From CBDAMZ01 sp965197375 (GTDB lineage: Bacteria; Acidobacteriota; Vicinamibacteria; Vicinamibacterales; UBA8438), in contig CBDAMZ010000010.1 in NCBI GenBank assembly GCA_965197375.1, positions 248,001-312,000 of the forward strand: a stretch of DNA of 64,000 nucleotides, in the 5' to 3' direction. The notes under the pieces are model-generated. The model was not told where the DNA came from and searched no databases. It saw only the letters and a program-made list of their open reading frames with translations. Position numbers and translations under genes: made by a program. Shown here piece by piece: positions 1 through 7,263 of the stretch; position 1 is the first letter of the stretch; each line of letters starts with the position of its first letter.

Positions 1-800
1 GCGGTCACCGCCACGGCCGGTAGGCGCAGCCGCGCCGCAGCACGCCGCTCAATCGCCCACTGCTTTTCACTGAGCGTCAAGGCACGATAGTCCGGACGGC
101 GCGCGAGAGCCTGAGTCAGGAGAGAATCAAGAGTAGGAATAGTTTTATTCGTCGCCAATTGACCGACGGCCGTTAATCCTGCCGGTTCCGTGCCAGGCGC
201 AAAGAAGGAGGCGAGCCGTGCCTGAGCCGTCAAGCGATCAATGACAACCGTTGCAAAATCGGTTTCGATCTCGGCGACCTCCCCTTCAGCACGCACCCGA
301 TCGAACCGGGAACTTTCACCCTCTTCCTCCCGAACTCGCAAAACATCGACCAACCGGCTCAACTCCGACACTCCCCTCTCCAGGGTCTCCATGCGCTCCT
401 GAGCGAGGAGAAGATCGGTAAACGCAAGTCGCAGCCGTGTTTCAAACACCAGCAGGTCGTTGGCCGCGCGAGCCTCGGCAACGGTCACCGCCTGTCCCGC
501 CGCCTCGGCGAGTAATCTCGATCGTCCCCGCACCGGCAACTCTTGGGTCACCAGTACGAAATCGTCAACGGTAAGACCGGCGTCTTCTCGCGTATAGGTC
601 ACCATCGGATTGGCAAGCAAGCTGCGTTCCCGTGCGTCGGCCTCTAATTCGCGAACCGTGAAGCGCAGGGCACGTACCTGCGGATGCTCTATGCGCATCC
701 GCGCGAGCGCCTGTTCTTCAGTGAGCGTCTGCGCAGAAACACCCCAGGCAAATAGCCCACTGAAACCAGTTGCCCACACCAGTGGTCGCCATCGACACAT
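1..800 (-). CDS. TolC-family outer-membrane efflux protein (partial, C-terminus off window)
   Basis: About 266 N-terminal residues are visible. A short hydrophobic leader (WATGFSGLFAWGVSA, then QTLTEEQA) precedes the two-helix TolC/OEP pattern: ALARMRIEHPQVRAL, then VTQELPVRGRSRLLAEA, then a long amphipathic helix rich in E, R and L. The family forms trimeric outer-membrane exit ducts for RND or ABC pumps. The ELPVRGR segment resembles CusC-type heavy-metal efflux proteins, so a metal RND system is likely. The ATG at 798-800 has a strong GGGGGAG ribosome site. It lies 98 bp downstream of a small His-rich secreted protein on the same strand, a usual companion of such operons. The adaptor and pump genes would lie beyond base 1. 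Confidence 0.85.
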   Translation of the reverse strand, partial: MCRWRPLVWATGFSGLFAWGVSAQTLTEEQALARMRIEHPQVRALRFTVRELEADARERSLLANPMVTYTREDAGLTVDDFVLVTQELPVRGRSRLLAEAAGQAVTVAEARAANDLLVFETRLRLAFTDLLLAQERMETLERGVSELSRLVDVLRVREEEGESSRFDRVRAEGEVAEIETDFATVVIDRLTAQARLASFFAPGTEPAGLTAVGQLATNKTIPTLDSLLTQALARRPDYRALTLSEKQWAIERRAAARLRLPAVAVT

Positions 801-898
801 ATCGTTCTCCCCCAACGGCCGTCCTCAACAGGTGGACGGACCCTAATATGGAAATGTCTCTATAAACGGAATTCAGCAATTACGCCGCAGGCGGACAG

Positions 899-1324
899 CT
901 AGATCGGTGGGGCGCGTGCAGGAAGGACAATGGGTGGCGGTAGATCGGGACTGGCCTTCGTAACAATCGACAGGCACCAGACAGAGGGCATGGGCACGAT
1001 ATCAGCCCACCATGCCTCAACCAATGGAGAAGTCGCTCCAATACGAACGCTCGAACGATCGACCGCCAGCACCTCAACCCGGACAGAGGCATGACGATGC
1101 AGGTTACCGGCCAGTCTAGTCGTACCAGGTTTCTCAGTCGCCTCGAGTCCCGTCAGATGCCAGTGTGCACCAGAACTCTGATCGTGTGCGGAGTGGTCAT
1201 GGGTCCGACTCCCTTCTGGCTGCTGTGAACCGTGGCCAGTTTGGTGAATGTGTGCGAACGATCCCATTCCAGCGGTCGACACAACCGCTATGACGAGGAA
1301 CACACGCGCTACGTGACTCAACAT
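899..1324 (-). CDS. Small secreted His-rich protein, probably metal-efflux associated
   Basis: About 141 residues starting MLSHVARVFLVIAVVSTAGM, a clear export signal. A short His-rich stretch follows (HIHQTGHGSQQ, then THDHSAHDQSSGAHWH), which suggests metal binding. The C-terminus is hydrophobic and proline-rich (PPPIVLPARAPPI). No named domain is recognised. Its position directly upstream of the TolC gene, same strand, suggests a periplasmic metal-binding or sensing accessory of the efflux operon; this is inference. A longer reading frame extends upstream into a tRNA fragment, but the leader peptide fixes the start at 1324. Confidence 0.6.
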   Translation of the reverse strand: MLSHVARVFLVIAVVSTAGMGSFAHIHQTGHGSQQPEGSRTHDHSAHDQSSGAHWHLTGLEATEKPGTTRLAGNLHRHASVRVEVLAVDRSSVRIGATSPLVEAWWADIVPMPSVWCLSIVTKASPDLPPPIVLPARAPPI

Positions 1325-1410
1325 CGTTTCTATCGTGACGAGGGGCCAAACGGCTGTCAACCCGTTCCTATTGAATAATCTGTCAGCGTGGCGATTTTCG
1401 TCATTAGAAA

Positions 1411-1471
1411 TGGTGCCGAGGGCGGGGATCGAACCCACACCACACGAGGGACTCCTTGCCACCCGCACCTG
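1411..1471 (-). tRNA. 3' fragment of a tRNA-Leu gene (attachment-site remnant, not a functional tRNA)
   Basis: On the minus strand the segment runs from a CAG at an anticodon-loop position to an encoded CCA. It includes a long variable arm (AAGGAGTCCCTCG), a T-stem GTGGG/CCCGC around loop TTCGATC, and acceptor 3' strand CCTCGGC followed by ACCA. The partner GCCGAGG 5' strand is absent from the next 100 bases, so the gene is not whole. An anticodon-loop-to-3'-end fragment is what tyrosine-recombinase integration into a tRNA leaves at the far end of an island. The long variable arm and CCTCGGCACCA ending favour tRNA-Leu. Confidence 0.6.
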
Positions 1472-1566
1472 TAAAAAGACTAAGCGCCGTCGGTCTCGTT
1501 CTTCGCTGGGAACTCATACTCGTATTCCACCCAGTCTGCTGCCTAATGCCGCTCTGAGCACGGGTG

Positions 1567-1965
1567 TCAGGTCGGAAAGAACTCCTTAGAATTAACCGGG
1601 ACAATCAAAACACTCATAGAGAGCAAACCATTCTGAAGCCCATACTGAAACTTGTGGAAATCTCGATAGAGAGTCGCACTATTTCCAAATTGGACCTCGA
1701 TAAACACAAGATTCTTTTTGAAATCGCCGATTAGTCGAAGTGTTTCAGACAATCTTGGCTTGGCTTCCCAACCCAACTTCTGGGACCCGATCTCGAATCT
1801 CTTGTTGTATGCAGTTTGGCGGAGAAGAGTTGAATCGGATGTAACAACCTTAAATTCTCTTTCCCACTTAATCACATCCACTACGGATAAAACTTCATCG
1901 ATTTCATTCTTCAGGCTTCGTTGTAGATGTTCACCGCAGTGAAGATAGGTAATCTCGTGGTTCAT
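1567..1965 (-). pseudogene. BglII/BstYI-like type II restriction endonuclease, C-terminally truncated
   Basis: 132 residues. The segment FIEVQFGNSATLYRDFHKFQ followed by SVLIVPVN matches the catalytic core of the BglII/BstYI-like nuclease family, where the E of EVQFGN and upstream acidic residues bind metal. Family members are about 200-220 residues. This frame ends at EFFPT close to the tRNA-Leu fragment, so about one third is missing and activity is unlikely. The start MNHEITYLHC is a plausible true N-terminus. An S-P repeat (1996-2058, minus strand) lies just upstream, pointing toward the gene. No methyltransferase is adjacent. Confidence 0.6.
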
Positions 1966-1995
1966 GCAGATCCACTTTACTTAGAGGCGACGAGC

Positions 1996-2058
1996 TAGCC
2001 TAGCGCGGCGGGCGGTTCAACGGGGACGGGGGTTAGTCACGCGGGTGCGCGGCGGCCC
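1996..2058 (-). promoter_or_regulatory. S-P repeat copy 1 (Sel1 tail plus promoter), short-spacer form
   Basis: Minus strand: the GCGCACCCGCGTGACTAACCC tail (2023-2052 region) is followed by TTGAAC (2015-2020), a 12-bp spacer and TAGGCT (1997-2002). It points at the truncated restriction gene. The spacer is 5 bp shorter than in most copies, so promoter activity is doubtful. Confidence 0.6.
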
Positions 2059-2093
2059 ACTTGACGACATCGAAACGATTTCCTCACTAGCTC

Positions 2094-2828
2094 TCAGACC
2101 AAAGTTGCAGTTTCGCCGGTCGCCCGGTGATTGCGGACGACCTGCACCGACGGGCAGAAGAAATTGCCGGTGGCGGTATTGATGGTCACTCCCGTGACGC
2201 ATGCAATCTGCCCTTCGAAGTGCGGCAGTAGATCGTCCACAATGGTCCAGAGATCTGCGTCGATTCGCTGCATCAGGAACTGGGTTGCCTGGGCAATTAA
2301 CGGGACGTCCCCTCCACCATCCGCCTCCTTGAGAAAGGGCAGCATGATCCGCTCCACTAAGAATTGCTGCGAATCTAATGGGTCCATGGTCTTGGATTGC
2401 AAGTCGGCATAGCCCGCCTCCACAATGGCCATCAATGCGCCGCAGGACGTCGTGATTTCTACCTGTCCCACGCGAGGCACTTCTCCCCACTTCCCATCAT
2501 GCCAGCCGATATGTAGCCCTCCGACCAACAGCAGGTTCCGTTGCCCATTTTCCTCGGGAACGTGATGGGTTACCGCACCTAGGCCTGTCCTCCCGCCGTG
2601 GCAATAGCCGGCGAGTCCGCCGAACTTGAACCGCTCCCCCCAGTACTGTTCCAGGCGCTGGAGTTCCGGCTCATTGATCTCGTCGCAACAGGCTCCCTCG
2701 GCAAAGCGTGTGTTGGCTGGCGTAAATTTATGTTGTCCCTCCAACGACTGGTTGAGCTGGTTAAAGAATTCCGACGCCATGGAGGCCTTGGGAAAACATT
2801 GCCTGATGGGTTCAATGACATCATGCAT
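2094..2828 (-). CDS. LCIB-like beta-carbonic anhydrase family protein
   Basis: 244 residues. The pattern GYCHGGRTG (C76, H77), VTHH (88-89), VGGLHIGWHDGKWG (H106) and ITTSCGAL (C129) resembles the LCIB family, in which Cys-His-Cys residues bind zinc for CO2/bicarbonate interconversion. Bacterial members are cytosolic and close to this length. No signal peptide is seen. It lies between an S-P repeat on its 3' side and a Sel1 relic on its 5' side, with no carboxysome or CO2-concentrating genes nearby. The family call is from motif memory, and which residues bind metal is inference. Confidence 0.55.
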   Translation of the reverse strand: MHDVIEPIRQCFPKASMASEFFNQLNQSLEGQHKFTPANTRFAEGACCDEINEPELQRLEQYWGERFKFGGLAGYCHGGRTGLGAVTHHVPEENGQRNLLLVGGLHIGWHDGKWGEVPRVGQVEITTSCGALMAIVEAGYADLQSKTMDPLDSQQFLVERIMLPFLKEADGGGDVPLIAQATQFLMQRIDADLWTIVDDLLPHFEGQIACVTGVTINTATGNFFCPSVQVVRNHRATGETATLV

Positions 2829-2949
2829 TGGTCGTCCTTCTAGTCATGCAAGACGAACGGCGGTCGTCTGGAAACAAGAACGGGGACTCCGGTGGAAAAA
2901 ACCAAGGATTGTTTTTCATCAGAACGCCTTCTCGATGCTGTCGAAACAT

Positions 2950-3192
2950 AGGGCGGTGCGGTGGTTTCGGCTGGTGACTGACGCGGGGACCAACGCCACG
3001 CCGGGGGTGCCGCAGGACAACGTCGAAGCATACAAATGGTTCAACCTCGCGACTGTCTATGCCGACGCGTCGGAACAAGAAGGATTGGCCGAGGTGCGTG
3101 ACGACGTCGCCGATCGTCTGACCCCGCAGCAACGCGCCGACGGCCAGAAGCTGTCGCGTGAGTGGTTCGCCGCACACCCGCGTGAGCCGTAA
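2950..3192 (+). pseudogene. C-terminal remnant of a Sel1-repeat protein
   Basis: The frame reads AVRWFRLVTDAGTNATPG, then VPQDNVEAYKWFNLATVYAD, then LTPQQRADGQKLSREWFA and AHPREP-stop. The first two parts are Sel1 helical repeats. The last is the characteristic tail also seen in the intact Sel1 protein at 54292-55383. There is no N-terminus or signal peptide. This remnant matters because its last about 70 bp are the left half of the dispersed S-P repeat, which shows where that repeat comes from. Confidence 0.7.
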
Positions 3193-3233
3193 CCCCCGTC
3201 CCCGTTGAACCGCCCGCCAGCCAGCGGTAAGAT
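3121..3233 (+). promoter_or_regulatory. S-P repeat copy 2 with sigma70-like promoter
   Basis: The Sel1-tail codons (CCCCGCAGCAACGCGCCGA onward) run into the stop, then TTGAAC at 3205-3210, a 17-bp spacer and TAAGAT at 3228-3233. The glycosylase frame opens just downstream on the same strand. Confidence 0.7.
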
Positions 3234-3242
3234 TCCTGGCTT

Positions 3243-3941
3243 GTGGGCGGAAACACTTCACGCAAGACCAAGTATTCCAGGTCAGGAACGCAACGCACTT
3301 TGCCTTCGCTCGCCGGGCACCCATCCCAAGAACGGCAAAGTTCTCGTACTGCCCACAGGATCTTGTTGGCGCGAGCGGCAAGTGTCTCGAAGCCGCTGGC
3401 TTCGGCGATTCGGGAGGTCGGTCCCGTGACGTTCCGGAGACGCGAAAGCAAAGGACTTGCTCACTTCTTGTCTCGAGCCATAGTCGGACAGCAGCTCTCT
3501 GCTCGAGCAGCGCGGAGTATTTGGGACAGGATTACCGTCACTGCAAGAGGCCATGGCCTTAGCATTCCCCAGTGTGCTGAGGAGTTCGGTAGCGCACTCA
3601 GATCCTGCGGTATATCGGCGAGCAAACTTAAGAGTCTCAAAAATATCAGTCGTGCAGAGAAGGAAGGGAGGCTCTCGGACGACGTTTTTTTGTCCGTGGG
3701 TCCTGAAGAAAGACTCCGGCGGCTGATGGCGATTTGGGGGATTGGGCCATGGACTTGCGACATGGTGCTGATTTTCTATTACCAACTTCCAGATGTATGG
3801 CCGGAAGGCGACGTCTCAGTCCAGCGAACATTCAGCGGTTTGATTGGCCGACGTGCGCCGACGAGGACTGCGTTACGTTTTTCGCCCTATCGTTCGTATC
3901 TGGCGTTGACCATGTGGCGGATTGTGGACGGCCGTCGCTAA
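3243..3941 (+). CDS. AlkA-like DNA-3-methyladenine glycosylase (HhH-GPD)
   Basis: Recognised from AIVGQQLSARAARSIWDRI, the helix-hairpin-helix WGIGPWTCDM and PEGDVSVQRTF, whose Asp matches the catalytic Asp of AlkA-type enzymes, then a C-terminal YRSYLALTMWRIVD helix. It would excise alkylated purines in the cytoplasm as the first step of base excision repair. The family core starts near residue 55. The first about 40 residues are unlike the family, so a TTG at 3366, with AGGA about 9 bases upstream, is a better start than the ATG at 3243. Copy 2 of the S-P repeat is placed to drive it. Confidence 0.75.
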   Translation: MGGNTSRKTKYSRSGTQRTLPSLAGHPSQERQSSRTAHRILLARAASVSKPLASAIREVGPVTFRRRESKGLAHFLSRAIVGQQLSARAARSIWDRITVTARGHGLSIPQCAEEFGSALRSCGISASKLKSLKNISRAEKEGRLSDDVFLSVGPEERLRRLMAIWGIGPWTCDMVLIFYYQLPDVWPEGDVSVQRTFSGLIGRRAPTRTALRFSPYRSYLALTMWRIVDGRR

Positions 3942-3961
3942 TTGTGACTTAGAGGAAAGGT

Positions 3962-4270
3962 TTGCGCAAGGACTTCCAAGCGAAGCAATTGGGAATAGCG
4001 ATGGATGATGAGGAGCTGATCAAGCAGTTCATCCGCACTGAACGTGGTAAGGAAAGACACATGGCAAATGAAATGAATTTGCACACGTTCACGTTAGAGG
4101 ATACAGATGGCGATACGTGGGAGGAGACAATCGAAGGTGAGACAGTAGAGCTAGCGCGGAAGAAGTTAGCCGATCTACAGAGGCGTGCTGTGAAGTACGG
4201 TTCGGCCGAAGTTGTGAGCATTGCAGAAGGCGCTGTCCCAAAGTCTAAAAAAGATCAGCGAAAGAGTTGA
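3962..4270 (+). CDS. Hypothetical acidic small protein
   Basis: 102 residues, highly charged, no membrane segment or signal. The TTG start at 3962 is chosen because GAGGAAAGG sits directly upstream; an internal ATG at 4002 (MDDEELIKQFIRTE) is an alternative. The middle (HTFTLEDTDGDTWEETIEGE, then ELARKKLADLQRRAVKYG) looks like a small alpha/beta fold, but no family is recognised. The stop overlaps the start of the next small frame (TTGA), which suggests translational coupling. Confidence 0.45.
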   Translation: MRKDFQAKQLGIAMDDEELIKQFIRTERGKERHMANEMNLHTFTLEDTDGDTWEETIEGETVELARKKLADLQRRAVKYGSAEVVSIAEGAVPKSKKDQRKS

Positions 4271-4377
4271 AGGAATACTACGGGCAACCCGATGACAGGA
4301 TGCGCATAGTGGGGATTCTTCCAAGTGATGCACAGTTAGAGGAAGCGAGAAAGAGAATCGAGGACGGCGAGAACTAA
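4267..4377 (+). CDS. Very small hypothetical ORF coupled to the previous gene
   Basis: 36 residues (LKEYYGQPDDRMRIVGILPS, then DAQLEEARKRIEDGEN). The TTG at 4267 overlaps the TGA of the upstream gene. A different frame just after it (DDVIDELADTNLLAEAELFG) also looks protein-like, so this may be the N-terminal part of a frameshifted gene running to about 4467. Function unknown. Confidence 0.3.
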   Translation: MKEYYGQPDDRMRIVGILPSDAQLEEARKRIEDGEN

Positions 4378-4574
4378 GGATGACGTCATCGATGAGTTGG
4401 CAGATACAAACTTGTTGGCCGAAGCTGAATTGTTTGGCATAAATAAAAGACGCGAACGGGAAAGTTAAATTCGTAGATGATGACCCGCGACCAGCCCGCA
4501 GACGCCAAGCCTCTCGCCCGCAGGAAGATCAACCCGATTGTCACCCTCGCACCCTCTGGGGGCTGGCCAACGCT

Positions 4575-4612
4575 TGCACCCGCGTGACTAACCCCCCGTC
4601 CCCGTCGAACGC
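4575..4612 (+). repeat. S-P repeat copy 3 (degenerate)
   Basis: CACCCGCGTGACTAACC plus CCGTCCCCGTCGAAC are recognisable, but no -10 hexamer follows at the expected distance. The surrounding 4378-4736 region has no convincing gene. Confidence 0.5.
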
Positions 4613-4736
4613 CCAGGTCACGCCGCGACTGTGCCCTCTCGTGCGGCTCGCTCAAACCGCAGTTCTTGGAATCAGTGGAGGACAACGGTGATCTGTGGGT
4701 TGACAGGGTCCGGTATTCACGTTAGCGTCGGGCGAA

Positions 4737-5306
4737 ATGTCAGACCATAACCCACGAGAACGGCAGCTGTTCAGGGACATACAGGAGAAAAGCGTTCTAA
4801 CCCGACAGGTGCAGCGTTTGGCTAGCTCCATGCGTCGTCTGCAGGCCCGTGCCGCCAAAAGACGAAGCAATCGCTGGAGAGCCCAGTACACCCAGTCCAT
4901 CCGGCGAGCCGCGGCGAGCGTGGAGGAACTTGAGCAACAAGTTTTATCCCGGGCACAGGATCTTAAGCTCCGTGTGCGGGAGGAACTCGAAATCTCAGTT
5001 GAAGAGGTTCAGACGTTCGAAGAGCAGCACAAGAAAGAGGTCCTGGAGCTAAATGTCGCTCACCAAGCGCTGAGTGGCGCAGAGCTCGCATCCGAGGCGA
5101 GGGACAAAGCAGATCGCCTTGCCGAGCTTCGGCACAAGCATCGGCGCGCCGAACGCCAAGCATCTAAGGAAGCAAAGGATGTCAAAGTAGTGGAACAGGA
5201 GCTAGCGTCTGAGGCGCGCGACCGAGAGATTCTCACGGTCGAACTCCACAAGCTTCTCGAAGAGATTGAGGTGCTTCGTCCTGAGGTCGCTGAGAGCAAC
5301 ACCTAA
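4737..5306 (+). CDS. Hypothetical coiled-coil protein
   Basis: 189 residues, almost entirely charged heptad-like sequence (for example VEELEQQVLSRAQDLKLRV and ELASEARDREILTVELHKL). It predicts a long alpha-helical coiled coil with no signal peptide or membrane span. Two similar segments (ELASEARDKADRLAEL and ELASEARDREILTVEL) point to internal duplication. Composition alone does not give a function. An S-P repeat copy follows the stop. Confidence 0.5.
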   Translation: MSDHNPRERQLFRDIQEKSVLTRQVQRLASSMRRLQARAAKRRSNRWRAQYTQSIRRAAASVEELEQQVLSRAQDLKLRVREELEISVEEVQTFEEQHKKEVLELNVAHQALSGAELASEARDKADRLAELRHKHRRAERQASKEAKDVKVVEQELASEARDREILTVELHKLLEEIEVLRPEVAESNT

Positions 5307-5309
5307 CAA

Positions 5310-5360
5310 CCCGCGGTAGCCGTAACCCCCGTCCCCATTGAACCGCCGGCTCCTCCGCTT
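5310..5360 (+). repeat. S-P repeat copy 4 (no -10)
   Basis: CGTAACCCCCGTCCCCA runs into TTGAAC at 5338-5343. After 17 bp the sequence is CGTGGG, not a -10 box. The next gene is convergent, so no promoter role is suggested. Confidence 0.5.
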
Positions 5361-5399
5361 CGTGGGTGGCGTCATCTGTATCTCTAACGGTTCCCCCTG

Positions 5400-6179
5400 T
5401 TACCCCCCTCCCCCGGTTAGGCCGCATCCATTTGACGGCGCTAGCGCTTCAGCGACGGCGGGTGGAAACAGCTCCACCACGTCCCCCTCGAGCCGTAACG
5501 TCACAGCGGCGTGGCCATCGTGGTCCGTTGCACCGCGGTTGATCACGACGTAGGGCACGCCGCGTTCCGCGGCCGCCAGCGGAAAACCTGCCGCCGGGTG
5601 GACCGACAGCGTCGAGCCCAACGCCACAACGAGATCCGTCTCCTGGACTGCTGCCGCGGCCCGCTCCAATTCGTCCGGATCGAGGTTCTGGCCGAAGCTG
5701 ATCGTGGCGGGCTTCAGATAGCCGCCACAGCCGCACACCGGCGGTGTTCGCGTTTCCAAGAAGCGCTTCACGTGAGGATCCGGAACGGTGCGAGCATGGC
5801 AGCTCATGCACTCGATAGCCGTGTTCGTACCATGCAGCTCGACAAGCCGCCCGGAGGAGGTCCCGCCGCGGGTGTGTAGCCCGTCGATGTTCTGCGTGAC
5901 GACCATCGCGAGCTTGCCCGCCCGCTCGAGATCCGCAACCGACGTATGCACGGCATTCGGCTCCGCGTCGCGAAACGAGGGCCAGGCCTGGCACTTCTGG
6001 TCCCAGTGCTCGATGCGCGCGACCTCAGAGTTCATGAAATTATCGAAGTAGACGGGCCGCCGCTCCCTCCAGACACCCTTTGGGCCGCGGAAATCACGGA
6101 TGCCGCTGCCCGTCGAGATGCCTGCTCCGGTAAACACCAGGATACGGCCGGCGTCTCCTAGCAGCTGAACGAGGCCCAT
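5400..6179 (-). CDS. Sir2-family NAD-dependent protein deacylase (sirtuin)
   Basis: 259 residues with the full sirtuin signature: VFTGAGISTGSGIRDFRGP, TQNIDGLH, the catalytic His in LVELHGTN, a Cys4 zinc module (CMSCHART, then PVCGCGGYLKP), and the late GSTLSVHPAAG and VVINRG NAD-pocket motifs. It removes acyl groups from lysines using NAD and gives nicotinamide and O-acyl-ADP-ribose, in the cytoplasm. The length is normal and it looks intact. It is monocistronic between S-P copies 4 and 5. Confidence 0.92.
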   Translation of the reverse strand: MGLVQLLGDAGRILVFTGAGISTGSGIRDFRGPKGVWRERRPVYFDNFMNSEVARIEHWDQKCQAWPSFRDAEPNAVHTSVADLERAGKLAMVVTQNIDGLHTRGGTSSGRLVELHGTNTAIECMSCHARTVPDPHVKRFLETRTPPVCGCGGYLKPATISFGQNLDPDELERAAAAVQETDLVVALGSTLSVHPAAGFPLAAAERGVPYVVINRGATDHDGHAAVTLRLEGDVVELFPPAVAEALAPSNGCGLTGGGG

Positions 6180-6212
6180 TGCTCACCGAGCCTACCGTCT
6201 CGCCGCCCAGTG

Positions 6213-6278
6213 TGGCGCCGCACACCCGCGTGAGCCGTAAGCCCTCTGATTGAACCCCCTTCCAGCCAGCGGTAGGAT
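6213..6278 (+). promoter_or_regulatory. S-P repeat copy 5 with promoter hexamers
   Basis: The GCACACCCGCGTGAGCCG tail is followed by TTGAAC (6250-6255), a 17-bp spacer and TAGGAT (6273-6278). It points right, into the 3' end of a minus-strand gene, so it has no obvious partner and could only give antisense transcripts. Confidence 0.6.
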
Positions 6279-6331
6279 CGGCGTCTACAGCGATATCGTG
6301 GTATTCAACTGGGAGACCATAATGAAAGGGC

Positions 6332-7036
6332 TCACGATATTGTCGCCTTGAAGTCGATCTCGAGTCGAATCTCATCTTCGACCGTCAACAAGAAAGGAAG
6401 AACCGGTTTCGTTAGGTCGAACGTGGCGAACGTGAAGCTCGTTTGAGCTTTCCCTTCTACAATCCCTTCTTCGCTATTGTAAGTTACCAGAATTTCCCAT
6501 GTGGTTTCCTTCGTCACTCCATGCAACGTCAAATCTCTGCTGAGCTCGAAGCCAACAATTGGGAAAAATGTTTCTACGTTATCTGGCGGAAGCGGTGAAT
6601 TCGATGCCGTCCGTGGAGTAAACACGGCTTCAGGTTCGTGCAGCACACAGTCTGGTTGGCAGTCACGTGCCTGGGCAATTTCGAACACCCGCGTACGGAT
6701 GAAATTGTCGCGACGAGCTTGATCGCTCGAAAATGTTGCGAGATCAAGTACTAGTCTCGACTGGCTCGCATCGACTGTTCCGTCAGACGCGACCACAATA
6801 GTTCCTGAGATCTCTTCTGTCACGCCCACAGCGTCGTTAAGGAAGCTAATCCCCACCAACTGCTCGCGCACACGATAGGACACCCGGCTCCCCTCTGCGA
6901 TCTCAAACCGTGTGCCGCTGGACACGGCCTGCGAAAAGACGGTCGTCGGAGCAAATATTCCAGTAAAGAAAGCGACAGATAGCAAAGTTCCTATAAATCT
7001 TATACTTCCATTCTTACCTAACATTATCTTCTCCAA
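6332..7036 (-). CDS. YceI-family periplasmic protein
   Basis: 234 residues. The signal region MLGKNGSIRFIGTLLSVAFF precedes ISGTIVVASDGTVDASQSRL, the FSSDQARRDNFIRTRVFE segment and the lipocalin-like end ELSRDLTLHGVTKETTWEIL. These are YceI hallmarks: a lipid-binding periplasmic barrel that often binds isoprenoids. The ATG at 7024 (MLGKNG) may be the real start rather than 7036. The gene is divergent from the PQQ-propeller gene at 7264, with about 210 bp between them that would hold both promoters. Confidence 0.8.
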   Translation of the reverse strand: MEKIMLGKNGSIRFIGTLLSVAFFTGIFAPTTVFSQAVSSGTRFEIAEGSRVSYRVREQLVGISFLNDAVGVTEEISGTIVVASDGTVDASQSRLVLDLATFSSDQARRDNFIRTRVFEIAQARDCQPDCVLHEPEAVFTPRTASNSPLPPDNVETFFPIVGFELSRDLTLHGVTKETTWEILVTYNSEEGIVEGKAQTSFTFATFDLTKPVLPFLLTVEDEIRLEIDFKATIS

Positions 7037-7263
7037 ATGGTCACGGGCCTAACTCTGGCCACCCGATGATTAACATTCATAGACTTTAATTTATTGGTGC
7101 ATCGATTGCAGTTTATGTCATCTCTCACGAAAACACGGTCGCTACCTTACGTGCTACAACAGCGGAAATTCATCATCATAGTTGCGAGATACTCTAGTTG
7201 CGGCGATTGATGATCAACCGGGTGCTTCGCATTTCGTGATTTCTAATGAGCAAAGGGGATCCT

